Part shown: positions 1-6,970 of the stretch, one piece after another
How the letters are laid out: every line of letters begins with the position of its first letter
Position numbering within the stretch: the stretch's first letter is position 1
Source of the DNA: Rhodoferax sp. UBA4127
Lineage (GTDB): Bacteria > Pseudomonadota > Gammaproteobacteria > Burkholderiales > Burkholderiaceae_C
Assembly: GCA_002381045.1 (NCBI GenBank)
Contig: DFWT01000292.1
Coordinates: forward strand, 231-13,460
Reading direction: 5' to 3'
Length of the DNA stretch: 13,230 bases
Notes under the pieces: model-generated
Seen by the model: the letters and a program-made list of their open reading frames with translations, nothing else
Database searches by the model: none
Told to the model about the DNA's origin: nothing
Program-made: the position numbers and the translations under genes

Positions 1-178
1 CCATGCCCATCAGCGTGAATGCGGTGGGAAAACCAAGCATGATGGCCACAACCACCAGTGCCAGCATCAGTAGCCCCAGGTGGCCATTGGTCATGAGCGC
101 CACAGGCGGCAACAAAACAAAGGCTGCCACCACGACCGCAGCCATGATGGTCAGACCAAACCAGACTTCTCTTTTCAT
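1..178 (-). CDS. dctM: TRAP transporter large permease (DctM), N-terminal part
   Basis: This is the first 59 codons of a gene that runs off the left edge of the window. The ATG is at 176-178 and overlaps the TGA of the dctQ-like gene as ATGA (175-178), the coupling expected for a TRAP operon. The visible protein starts MKREVWFGLT, continues as a strongly hydrophobic segment, and reaches LGFPTAFTLMGM, which matches the N-terminal helices of DctM subunits (family usually about 430 residues). In the family, DctM is the 12-helix sodium-coupled permease that moves the substrate delivered by the DctP binding protein. The identity rests partly on gene order, because only the N-terminus is present. 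Confidence 0.85.
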   Translation of the reverse strand, partial: MKREVWFGLTIMAAVVVAAFVLLPPVALMTNGHLGLLMLALVVVAIMLGFPTAFTLMGM

Positions 179-801
179 TTTCGAGCCTTATTGGGGTTGA
201 CGATGTACTCGTCCAACTTGGCAATGTCCTCGTCCTTCACGTGAACCATTTCCTTCAATTTTTTGATGTCCACTTCAGCCACGTCATCGCCTCGTTCAGG
301 CCAATCGCCTTGCTGCAAGCAAATCACGCAGCGCACAATCTCGACCAGGCCTTGCAGCAGCAGAATCGTCCCGGCAATCGGAATGATGGTTTTGAAGGGG
401 TAGACCGGAGGGCCATTGGCCGTGATATTCGAGTGCTCATTGATGGCCCAAGAATCAGCCGCAAAGTTGTAGCCAGCCCAAGCCAGCGCCACCACACCGG
501 GAATGAAAAACAGCAGGTACAGCGCCAAATCCAATCCGGCTTGCAAACGCGGCGGGAAAAACCCATACAGGACATCGCCACGCACATGACCGTTTTGCGA
601 CAAGGTGTAGGCACCTGCGGTCATGAATAGTGTGCCGTACATCATGCTCATCACATCAAATGCCCAGGGGTGGGGGTTGTCCAGCACATAGCGCGAGAAC
701 ACCTCCCAGGTAATCATCAGTGTGAGCAACCAGATCAGCCATGAGAAGGCCTTGCCCACCACCGTGCTGAGTTTGTCAACCGCAAGCAATAGTTTTTGCA
801 T
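175..801 (-). CDS. dctQ: TRAP transporter small permease (DctQ)
   Basis: A 208-residue protein with four predicted membrane helices, at about residues 17-35, 50-68, 90-112 and 136-157. It carries the DctQ-type motif FSRYV at 35-39 and GHVRGDV at 71-77. In TRAP systems DctQ scaffolds the large permease and helps dock the binding protein. The C-terminal tail (about 165-208) is charged and longer than in many DctQ proteins, which suggests a cytoplasmic extension. I place the start at the ATG of 799-801. An in-frame TTG at 814-816 would begin inside the T-tract of the terminator-like hairpin and has no Shine-Dalgarno, so it is unlikely. The gene lies downstream of dctP and overlaps dctM by 4 bases. 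Confidence 0.88.
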   Translation of the reverse strand: MQKLLLAVDKLSTVVGKAFSWLIWLLTLMITWEVFSRYVLDNPHPWAFDVMSMMYGTLFMTAGAYTLSQNGHVRGDVLYGFFPPRLQAGLDLALYLLFFIPGVVALAWAGYNFAADSWAINEHSNITANGPPVYPFKTIIPIAGTILLLQGLVEIVRCVICLQQGDWPERGDDVAEVDIKKLKEMVHVKDEDIAKLDEYIVNPNKARK

Positions 802-814
802 CTTTGTGCTGTCC

Positions 815-852
815 AAAAAAATCAGCCACTCAGAGCGAGTCTGAATGGCTGA
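815..852 (-). terminator. Terminator-like hairpin between dctP and dctQ (attenuator)
   Basis: Read on the minus strand, TCAGCCATTCAG pairs with CTGAGTGGCTGA as a 12-bp stem with one G-T wobble and a 7-base loop. It is followed directly by seven T residues (815-821). The hairpin starts 18 bases after the dctP stop and ends just before the dctQ start. This has the form of an intrinsic terminator inside an operon. The expected effect, inferred, is partial termination giving more binding protein than permease. The wobble forms only in the minus-strand transcript, consistent with function in that direction. Confidence 0.8.
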
Positions 853-870
853 CGTGAGGGTGCAAAAAGC

Positions 871-1989
871 TTATGCTTTCTTGGCACCGAAGAAGTGATT
901 GACGGCCATGCGACGGCTGACGTAAGTGTCCTGATCCCATTTCACCGCACGCTCGGCAAAAGCCTTTTGCGAGGCGACGATCTCTTTGAAAAGCGGGTTT
1001 TCAGCCGACTTCTTCTCAACAATTTCAGTCCAGAGCTTGAGCTGATCTTGCAGGATGGCATCTGGCGTTTTGTAGAACTTGACCTTGTCTTTAGTCTGCA
1101 GTTCAACATAGTCTTTGGAGTAGCGGTCAATGGCCTTCCACGACATGTCGGCCGATGCCGCCTCAGTGGCGCCGGCAATGATGGCCTTCATTTTGGCTGG
1201 CAGAGCGTCGTACTTGGTCTTGTTGAACATGATCTCGAAGGTCTCCGCACTTTGGTGGTAGCTTTGCAGCATACACACCTTGGAGACATCCGGGAAGCCA
1301 AGCAGACGGTCTGATGACGCATTGTTGAACTCGGCGCCGTCTAGCAGGCCACGGTCCATGGCCGGCACGATCTCTCCACCCGGTAGCGCATTTACAGCCG
1401 CACCCATCGCAGTGAACAGATCAATGGCCAAACCGTTGGTGCGGAATTTCAGGCCTTTGAAATCAGCGGTTTTTGTGATTGGCTTTTTGAACCATCCCAA
1501 AGGCTGTGTCGCCATCGGGCCATACAAGAAAGACTGCACGTTGCCACCAATGGAAGCGTACAGCTTGGCCAAAAGTTCAGCACCACCACCATACTTGTGC
1601 CACGCCAGAATCATGTTGGCATCCATGCCAAATGCGGGGCCAGAATTCCACAGTGCCAAGGCATTTTGTTTGCCATAGTGGTAACCCAACACACCGTGGC
1701 CACCATCGAGCGTGCCTTTGGACACGGCTTCTAATAAGCCAAACGCCGGCACCACCGAACCCGCTGGCAAAACTTCAATCTTCAGGTCGCCGCCGGTCAT
1801 GTCGTTGACTTTTTTGGCGTAATCCAGCGCGTATTCGTGAAAAATATCCTTGGCAGGCCAAGTGCTCTGCCAGCGCATGGAGATGGGGCCAGTCTGTGCT
1901 TTGGCGATCATGGGAGCCGTCAACGCGCCAGCCGCAATGGCAGCACCTTTAAGCAGACCGCGACGACGAGGGGTGTTTGAATTGACCAA
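871..1989 (-). CDS. dctP: TRAP transporter substrate-binding protein (DctP family), Tat-exported
   Basis: A 372-residue periplasmic solute-binding protein. The N-terminus PRRRGLLKG is followed by a hydrophobic stretch and a likely AKA-Q cleavage site near residue 31, a good twin-arginine signal. The mature part carries the family's central motif DFKGLKFRTNG (176-186), with the conserved ligand-binding arginine at about 183, and GEIVPAMDRGLLDGAEF (205-221). This resembles the subgroup that includes TakP and 'mannitol/chloroaromatic' TRAP proteins (COG4663-like). The substrate cannot be read from sequence; an organic or keto acid is a reasonable guess. The start is a TTG at 1987-1989, supported by AGGAG six bases upstream; no better in-frame ATG exists. 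It is the first gene of the operon and diverges from the dioxygenase gene at 2199. Confidence 0.9.
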   Translation of the reverse strand: MVNSNTPRRRGLLKGAAIAAGALTAPMIAKAQTGPISMRWQSTWPAKDIFHEYALDYAKKVNDMTGGDLKIEVLPAGSVVPAFGLLEAVSKGTLDGGHGVLGYHYGKQNALALWNSGPAFGMDANMILAWHKYGGGAELLAKLYASIGGNVQSFLYGPMATQPLGWFKKPITKTADFKGLKFRTNGLAIDLFTAMGAAVNALPGGEIVPAMDRGLLDGAEFNNASSDRLLGFPDVSKVCMLQSYHQSAETFEIMFNKTKYDALPAKMKAIIAGATEAASADMSWKAIDRYSKDYVELQTKDKVKFYKTPDAILQDQLKLWTEIVEKKSAENPLFKEIVASQKAFAERAVKWDQDTYVSRRMAVNHFFGAKKA

Positions 1990-2068
1990 TACAGTCTCCT
2001 GGATAATTGAATGAGCAGCAAATTGTGCGTTTAAGCTCGGATTCGGGCGCTAGGGTTTTCACTCAAAT

Positions 2069-2109
2069 TGTCGTGTCGGGGACACCGATGTTCGCCGACA
2101 GAAATGTCG
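2069..2109. promoter_or_regulatory. Cluster of TGTCG/CGACA half-sites in divergent control region
   Basis: The 209-bp gap between dctP (minus) and the persulfide dioxygenase gene (plus) holds TGTCG at 2069-2073, 2074-2078 and 2105-2109 and CGACA at 2096-2100. Two local inverted repeats result: GTGTC-GGG-GACAC (2073-2085) and CGACA-GAAA-TGTCG (2096-2109). Such clustering is typical of a regulator-binding region, but I cannot name the regulator. The cluster is about 80 to 120 bases upstream of each start, so it could serve either gene or both. I found no convincing -35/-10 pair for either direction in the rest of the gap. Confidence 0.45.
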
Positions 2110-2198
2110 TATCCGGAGTCTGGTTGGTATCAAGTGGATAACATTCGTCGAATCCGCAATGCCGCCGGCCCTAAAGAGCACATATTTAGAGTTTCACC

Positions 2199-3311
2199 AT
2201 GCAACCCATCCAGCTTTTCGACACCGCATCCAGCACTTATACCTACGTGCTCTTTGATCCCGTCACGCGTGAGGCACTCATAATCGACCCTGTGGATACC
2301 CAAATCCAACGTGATTTGGAAGTGTTGCGCAAGCACCAACTCACGTTGGTGTGGGCGCTCGAGACCCATGCCCATGCAGATCACATTACCAGTGCGGGGC
2401 AACTCGCCGAACTGGCAGGCGCCAAAACCGCCGCGCCTGCGGGCTGCGGCATCGCCACGGCCTCAGTGCAGCTGGAAGACGGCGACACGCTGATGTTTGG
2501 CAGCGAGCAGATTCGCGCAATGCACACGCCGGGGCATACCGCGGGCAGCATGAGTTTCCTGTGGCGCGGGCACGTCTTCACAGGCGATACCCTGCTGATC
2601 GGTGGCTGTGGACGCACCGACTTTCAGTCGGGCAGTGCCCAGGCCATGTTTCATAGTCTGACACAAGTGCTGTTCAAACTGCCAGACGACACCACGGTTT
2701 GGCCAGGCCATGACTACCAGGGGCGCAGTCATTCCACGATTGGCCAGGAAAAAGCCAGCAATCCACGGGTGGCGGGCAAATCGCAAGACGAATTTGTCGC
2801 CATCATGGCCGCTTTGCACTTGCCAGCGCCAAAGCGCCTCGCCGAGGCGGTGCCAGCCAACTTGCATGGTGGTTTGCGCCATGATGCCCACCCTTCGAAC
2901 GGGATGGAGGTGTATCCCGCTTCCGGCTATGCGGGTGATGTGTCTGGTGCGCTGGCCTGGCAATGGGTGCAAGACGGCGAAGCGGTGTTGGTGGACGTCC
3001 GCTCCAGCGCCGAATTGGCCTGGGTGGGCTTTGTACCTGAGGCAGTTCCTGTGGCCTGGAAGCAGTGGCCCGGCATGGCCATGAACCCCAATTTTGATGC
3101 CGAACTGTTAGCCGCGGTGCCTACTGGAAAAAAGGTCGCCCTGCTGTGCCGCAGCGGTGTGCGCTCCATCGCGGCGGCGCAGCGTGCGACCCAACTGGGC
3201 CTGCAGGCCTACAACATTCTGGAAGGGTTTGAGGGCGATCCCGATGAGCATGCGCAGCGAGGCCGTCGAGGTGGCTGGCGCCGCAATGGTTTGCCCTGGC
3301 GACAGAGTTAG
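2199..3311 (+). CDS. ETHE1-type persulfide dioxygenase fused to rhodanese
   Basis: A 370-residue two-domain protein. Residues 1 to about 240 are a metallo-beta-lactamase fold with THAHADH (56-62), PGHT (111-114), TGDTLLIGGCGRTDFQ (128-143) and PGHDY (169-173). The GCGRTDFQ block is the ETHE1 signature, and by homology the iron ligands are H57, H113 and D130. Residues about 245-370 are a rhodanese domain with the active-site loop CRSGVRS (317-323), catalytic C317. In the family, the dioxygenase oxidises glutathione persulfide to sulfite and the rhodanese moves sulfane sulfur to or from thiosulfate, detoxifying sulfide in the cytoplasm. No sulfide:quinone reductase or persulfide-sensing regulator is visible nearby. 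The start lacks a strong Shine-Dalgarno, but the N-terminus aligns in length with the family. It could also appear in databases as a plain 'MBL fold metallo-hydrolase'. Confidence 0.92.
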   Translation: MQPIQLFDTASSTYTYVLFDPVTREALIIDPVDTQIQRDLEVLRKHQLTLVWALETHAHADHITSAGQLAELAGAKTAAPAGCGIATASVQLEDGDTLMFGSEQIRAMHTPGHTAGSMSFLWRGHVFTGDTLLIGGCGRTDFQSGSAQAMFHSLTQVLFKLPDDTTVWPGHDYQGRSHSTIGQEKASNPRVAGKSQDEFVAIMAALHLPAPKRLAEAVPANLHGGLRHDAHPSNGMEVYPASGYAGDVSGALAWQWVQDGEAVLVDVRSSAELAWVGFVPEAVPVAWKQWPGMAMNPNFDAELLAAVPTGKKVALLCRSGVRSIAAAQRATQLGLQAYNILEGFEGDPDEHAQRGRRGGWRRNGLPWRQS

Positions 3312-3358
3312 GCTGAAATTCGCCTCGCCGCTGGTCTGAACCTGCTGATAATCCGGGC

Positions 3359-4138
3359 ATGAGTTTTCTCGCCATTGATGTGGGCAACACCCGCCTGAAG
3401 TGGGCGTTGCACGCCGCTCCGCACAGCCATGCACCCGTTTTGGCTCAGGGCGTGGAATTTCTGGAGAACATTGATCGTTTGGCCGAAGGAGGCTGGGCCA
3501 GACTACCTTCACCCACCCGCATGCTGGGCTGCGCGGTGGCGGGTGACGCGGTCAGGCGCCGTGTCGAAGCGCAAATGGAGTTGTGGGACGTATCGGCCAA
3601 TTGGGTGGTCGCCAGTAGCAGTGAGGCGGGTCTGACCAATGGGTATGACTACCCGGCACGTCTTGGTGCGGACCGCTGGGTGGCCATGATTGGCGCCTGG
3701 CATCGCAATCTGTCACAGCGCGCAGCGCAACCCTTGGTGGTTGTCATGGTAGGTACCGCTGTCACCGTCGACGCAATTGATGCCAGTGGTCGTTTTTTGG
3801 GTGGTTTGATCCTGCCTGGCCACGGCATCATGCTGCGTGCGCTCGAATCAGGCACCGCTGGCCTGCATGTGCCGACCGGCAACGTCTGTGAGTTTCCGAC
3901 CAACACCAGTGACGCGCTCACCAGTGGCGGCACCTATGCCATTGCGGGTGCGGTAGAGCGCATGGTGCAGCATGTCCGCCAGCGCTGTGGCGTGGCGCCA
4001 CGTTGTTTCATGACAGGTGGGGCAGGCTGGAAGATGGCGCCCACCATGTCGGTGCCGTTCGAGCTGGTAGACAACTTGTTATTTGATGGCTTGCTCGAAA
4101 TGGCCGCCCACAGGTTTTCAAATAAAACAACACCCTAG
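3359..4138 (+). CDS. coaX: Type III pantothenate kinase
   Basis: A 259-residue CoaX protein, the family's usual length, catalysing ATP-dependent phosphorylation of pantothenate, the first step of coenzyme A synthesis. Visible ASKHA-fold motifs are DVGNT (7-11, phosphate loop), GADRW (103-107, pantothenate site), GTAVTVD (132-138), GGLILPG (148-154) and TGG (219-221). CoaX enzymes are cytoplasmic dimers that need a monovalent cation. The gene follows the dioxygenase by 47 bases and could be co-transcribed. In many betaproteobacteria coaX sits beside birA, which is not present here. The sequence just upstream of the ATG has no strong ribosome binding site. Confidence 0.95.
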   Translation: MSFLAIDVGNTRLKWALHAAPHSHAPVLAQGVEFLENIDRLAEGGWARLPSPTRMLGCAVAGDAVRRRVEAQMELWDVSANWVVASSSEAGLTNGYDYPARLGADRWVAMIGAWHRNLSQRAAQPLVVVMVGTAVTVDAIDASGRFLGGLILPGHGIMLRALESGTAGLHVPTGNVCEFPTNTSDALTSGGTYAIAGAVERMVQHVRQRCGVAPRCFMTGGAGWKMAPTMSVPFELVDNLLFDGLLEMAAHRFSNKTTP

Positions 4139-4178
4139 CCCTTTTATTTAATGGGTTAGAAGCTATCTAATCAATAGT
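4137..4178. repeat. Two short hairpins in convergent gap, resembling a comamonad dispersed repeat
   Basis: Between the coaX stop and the end of the amidohydrolase gene are two small stem-loops. AGCCC (4137-4141) pairs with GGGTT (4153-4157), and GCTAT (4162-4166) pairs with ATAGT (4174-4178), each with one G-T wobble and an AT-rich loop. The arrangement of CTAGC, then GCTAT...ATAG, looks like a diverged copy of an intergenic repeat I recall from Rhodoferax and Polaromonas genomes. That family link is from memory and unverified. The first arm includes the coaX stop codon. The stems are too weak to be confident terminators. Confidence 0.35.
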
Positions 4179-4183
4179 AAACG

Positions 4184-5377
4184 TCAGCCTGGCAAATTCA
4201 ACCATCGCTCAGCCAGTCGCACCCAATAGGTGGCGCCCAGCGGCAGTAAATTGTCATTAAAGTCGTAGCTGGGGTTGTGCAGCATGCACGGCCCGCCGCC
4301 GTGACCAACGGCGCGGTGGTCGCCGTCGCCATTGGCAATAAAGGCGTAGCAGCCGGGTTTGGCCTGCAACATGTACGAAAAATCTTCGGCACCCATGGTA
4401 GGTTCCTGCATCTGAACGTTTTCAGAACCCACGATTTCGGCCATGACCTGGCGGCAAAAGTCGGCCTCAGGGGCGCTGTTGATGGTGGGTGGGTAATTGC
4501 GCCTGAATTCGAAGTCAGCGCGCAAGCCGGATGCCGCGCAGGTTTGCTCTGCCATGACCCGCATGCGTTCCTCGATCATGTCAAGCACCTCAAGCGAGAA
4601 GGTGCGCACCGTGCCCTGCAGTTCGCAACTGTTGGGGATCACATTGGTGGCCTCACCGGCGTGGATCATCGTGACCGAAATGACGCCCGCGTCAATGGGT
4701 TTGAGGTTGCGGCTGACGATGGTTTGGAAACTTTGCACCAGTTGGCAAGCCACCGGCACCGGGTCCAGTGCGTTGTGCGGCATGGCCGCGTGGCCACCTT
4801 TGCCGTGGATGGTGATCTTGAACTCATTGCTTGAGGCCATCACCGGCCCGGGGCTGGCGGCAAACTGGCCCACAGCAAAGCCTGGCCAGTTGTGCAGGCC
4901 AAAGACCGCTTCCATGGGGAAGCGTTCAAACAAGCCGTCCTTGATCATCTCGCGCGCGCCTCCGCCGCCTTCTTCTGCGGGTTGAAAAATCAAGTACACC
5001 GTGCCATCAAAGCTGCGGTGCGTTGCCAGGTGCTGGGCGGCTGCCAATAGCATGGCGGTGTGGCCGTCGTGCCCGCAGGCGTGCATCTTGCCTGGGTACG
5101 TGCTGGCGTGGGCGAAGGTGTTGGCCTCTTGCATGGGCAGGGCGTCCATGTCGGCGCGCAGTCCGATCGCACGGGTTGAGGTGCCTGCTTTAAGAATGCC
5201 CACCACGCCCGTGGTGCCCAGCCCGCGGAGGATGGGAATGCCCCATTCGGTCAGCTTGGTCGCGACCAAGTCGGAAGTACGTTGTTCCTGGAAACACAGC
5301 TCCGGGTGGGCGTGAATATCGCGTCGCAAAGCCGCCAAGCTGGCCGCCTGGGTCACCAAAGAATCGATCAGTTGCAT
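4184..5377 (-). CDS. M20 family amidohydrolase, hippurate hydrolase-like
   Basis: A 397-residue M20D-type metallohydrolase that in its family cleaves N-acyl amino acids such as hippurate, releasing an acid and an amino acid in the cytoplasm. Motifs in order are HPEL (24-27), LRADMDALPM (73-82), HACGHDGH (99-106, metal ligands C101 and H103), AEEGGGGA (134-141, catalytic and metal-binding glutamates), GLHNWP (160-165), KGGHAAMPH in the dimerisation domain (193-201) and MLHNP (365-369, distal histidine). All expected metal-site residues are present. The start is the ATG at 5375-5377, with AAGGA about eight bases upstream; the frame stays open to 5431, but that extension has no homology-like content. 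The exact substrate is unknown; IAA-amino acid or peptide-derived amides are alternatives. Confidence 0.92.
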   Translation of the reverse strand: MQLIDSLVTQAASLAALRRDIHAHPELCFQEQRTSDLVATKLTEWGIPILRGLGTTGVVGILKAGTSTRAIGLRADMDALPMQEANTFAHASTYPGKMHACGHDGHTAMLLAAAQHLATHRSFDGTVYLIFQPAEEGGGGAREMIKDGLFERFPMEAVFGLHNWPGFAVGQFAASPGPVMASSNEFKITIHGKGGHAAMPHNALDPVPVACQLVQSFQTIVSRNLKPIDAGVISVTMIHAGEATNVIPNSCELQGTVRTFSLEVLDMIEERMRVMAEQTCAASGLRADFEFRRNYPPTINSAPEADFCRQVMAEIVGSENVQMQEPTMGAEDFSYMLQAKPGCYAFIANGDGDHRAVGHGGGPCMLHNPSYDFNDNLLPLGATYWVRLAERWLNLPG

Positions 5378-5505
5378 AAGTTCATCCTTGAAAAAACACC
5401 AACCATCGCTGCATTTTGCAGTTCGTCGCATACCGCGTGCAACTCAGGTGGCAAATTTCTACAGTTCAACCCATCGCAACCCTTTTGATTGAACCGGAGC
5501 CCACC

Positions 5506-5745
5506 ATGAAGACCCTTTCTCCCAGTCCCCTGAAACTCGTCGCTTTGCTCTTGAGTGTTGGCATATCCGTCGGCTTGATGGATGCCATCAGCACCGGTTT
5601 TGTCTCGCAACAGGCCGCCAGCCAATGCGTGGTCGAATTGCCGATGGTGACGGTGCATGGTAAAAGGCTGACCAGCGAGAATACCGTGGTCGCTGAAGTG
5701 AATGCCGATACGGCGTCCTCTCAGCCCGCTAGCAACAAACTTTGA
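5506..5745 (+). CDS. Small exported or membrane-anchored protein upstream of LytS kinase
   Basis: A 79-residue protein of unknown function. The start at 5506 is supported by GGAG six bases upstream; the frame is open further back, to 5416, but without a signal for initiation. Residues about 9-26 form one hydrophobic segment that could be an uncleaved anchor or a signal peptide. The rest is polar, with one cysteine (C41) and the short motif VVELPMVTVHGKR (42-54). I recall similar 'LPxVxVxGkR' segments in small exported Burkholderiales proteins, but cannot name a family. Its stop is four bases before the kinase start, so the two are very likely co-transcribed and translationally coupled. That suggests a link to signal sensing, which is inference. 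Confidence 0.7.
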   Translation: MKTLSPSPLKLVALLLSVGISVGLMDAISTGFVSQQAASQCVVELPMVTVHGKRLTSENTVVAEVNADTASSQPASNKL

Positions 5746-5749
5746 GCCG

Positions 5750-6970
5750 ATGAACCCGATGTCCACTAAACCGCCTGCTGCCGACCGCATGGTTTGGGCC
5801 AAGCGCCTGAATGCCAGCTTGAGCGCCTGGGCTGCGACATTGAGCTGGTGGCGCATGATTTTGCTTGCCTTGATCGTGCTGATTGCTGGCTCCTGGATTT
5901 CAGAGCGCATGCAGTTGTCGCACCATGTCACGCACAAGGTGGTGAAAACCAAGGTGGTGGCACCGCCGGATGGGATCGACGGCGAGGGCAAACCCTGCAA
6001 AGAAAAGAAGATCGTGATCGGTGGCAAACAAGCCATTGTGATCACCGAGGCCGGCTGTAAACCGGCCATTCCGGCCTCCGGCGCAGAAGAGCCAGCGATC
6101 AAGATTGAAGTATCTCCCGGCGACACTGGCGCCGATGCAGGTGACGGCGACGTTGCCGATGAAGAAACCGTGGTGGTCCAGCAATCCACGCTGGGCGGTT
6201 GGATTGGCGATGTCCTGTCTGCCCTGTTGATCGCCTTTTTTGCGTATTTGGCCGCCGCAAAAATCATCATGCGCAAATCAGCCGAATCGGATGCCAAGGT
6301 GCAATTGGCCACGGACAGCGCAGAAAGGGAAGCGATGGGGCGCCAGTTGGTGCAAGCCCGGCTCAAATTGCTGCAGGCGCAGGTGGAGCCACACTTTTTG
6401 TTCAACACCCTGGCTGCAGTGGACTACTTGATCGAAACCGATCCCAAGCGTGCCTCTGAGATGCAAAAGGTGCTGATTAGCTACTTGCGTGCGGCGTTGC
6501 CGCAAATGCGCCAGGAATCCTCGACCCTTGGGCGGGAACTCGCCCTGATCCGACCCTACCTGGAACTTCTGAAACTGCGTATTGAAGACCGGTTGACTTA
6601 CGACATTCAGGTGCCCGCCGGGCTGGAATCAACGGTGTTCCCGCCGATGGTGCTGCAAACGCTGGTGGAAAACGCCATCAAACACGGCATCGAGCCCAAG
6701 CCAGAAGGTGGACGGGTGACCGTGTCAGCACAGGTGGTGGATGGTCAACTGCGTGTGGAGGTGGCAGACACTGGTCTGGGATTGAACCATGGTCATATTT
6801 TTGCCAGCACCACCCAAGGCATGGGCTTGGGATTGGACAACATTCGTAACCGGTTGGCGCTGCTTTACCCAAGTGCAAGCAGCTTGGACCTTCGTGCGGG
6901 TGTGCCAGAGGGGACCGTGGTGACTTTGACCATCCCTTATCAAGCTGAGTTGATCAAAAAACATGACTGA
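5750..6970 (+). CDS. LytS/AlgZ-like sensor histidine kinase
   Basis: A 406-residue membrane kinase. Predicted helices at about 33-50 and 151-172 enclose a loop of about 100 residues, presumably periplasmic, that contains two cysteines (C83 in GKPCKEK and C103 in EAGCKPA) and an acidic stretch. The cytoplasmic part is a His_kinase domain of the LytS type: QVEPHFLFN with phospho-acceptor H215, N-box LVENAIKHG (N308), G1 box VADTGLGL (D340) and G2 box GMGLGL (357-362). It autophosphorylates and should pass phosphate to the LytTR regulator encoded next, whose ATG overlaps its last 8 bases. No known sensor domain is recognisable in the loop. I chose the ATG at 5750; another at 5759 is possible, and an upstream start at 5702 would overlap the small gene. 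Confidence 0.9.
   Translation: MNPMSTKPPAADRMVWAKRLNASLSAWAATLSWWRMILLALIVLIAGSWISERMQLSHHVTHKVVKTKVVAPPDGIDGEGKPCKEKKIVIGGKQAIVITEAGCKPAIPASGAEEPAIKIEVSPGDTGADAGDGDVADEETVVVQQSTLGGWIGDVLSALLIAFFAYLAAAKIIMRKSAESDAKVQLATDSAEREAMGRQLVQARLKLLQAQVEPHFLFNTLAAVDYLIETDPKRASEMQKVLISYLRAALPQMRQESSTLGRELALIRPYLELLKLRIEDRLTYDIQVPAGLESTVFPPMVLQTLVENAIKHGIEPKPEGGRVTVSAQVVDGQLRVEVADTGLGLNHGHIFASTTQGMGLGLDNIRNRLALLYPSASSLDLRAGVPEGTVVTLTIPYQAELIKKHD

Noticed and set aside
2038..2156. CGGATTCG (2038-2045) and CGAATCCG (2149-2156) as a distant inverted repeat, plus ATTCG-T-CGAAT (2143-2153).
   Set aside because: An 8-base match about 100 bases apart and a 5-base palindrome are both expected by chance in a gap of this size.
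5409..5421. CTGCA-TTT-TGCAG in the gap between the amidohydrolase and the small exported protein gene.
   Set aside because: Short arms and no promoter element I could place beside it; not enough to call an operator.
5368..6408. 346-residue open frame on the minus strand.
   Set aside because: It lies opposite the small protein and kinase genes, whose motifs are clear, and its translation has no recognisable domain.
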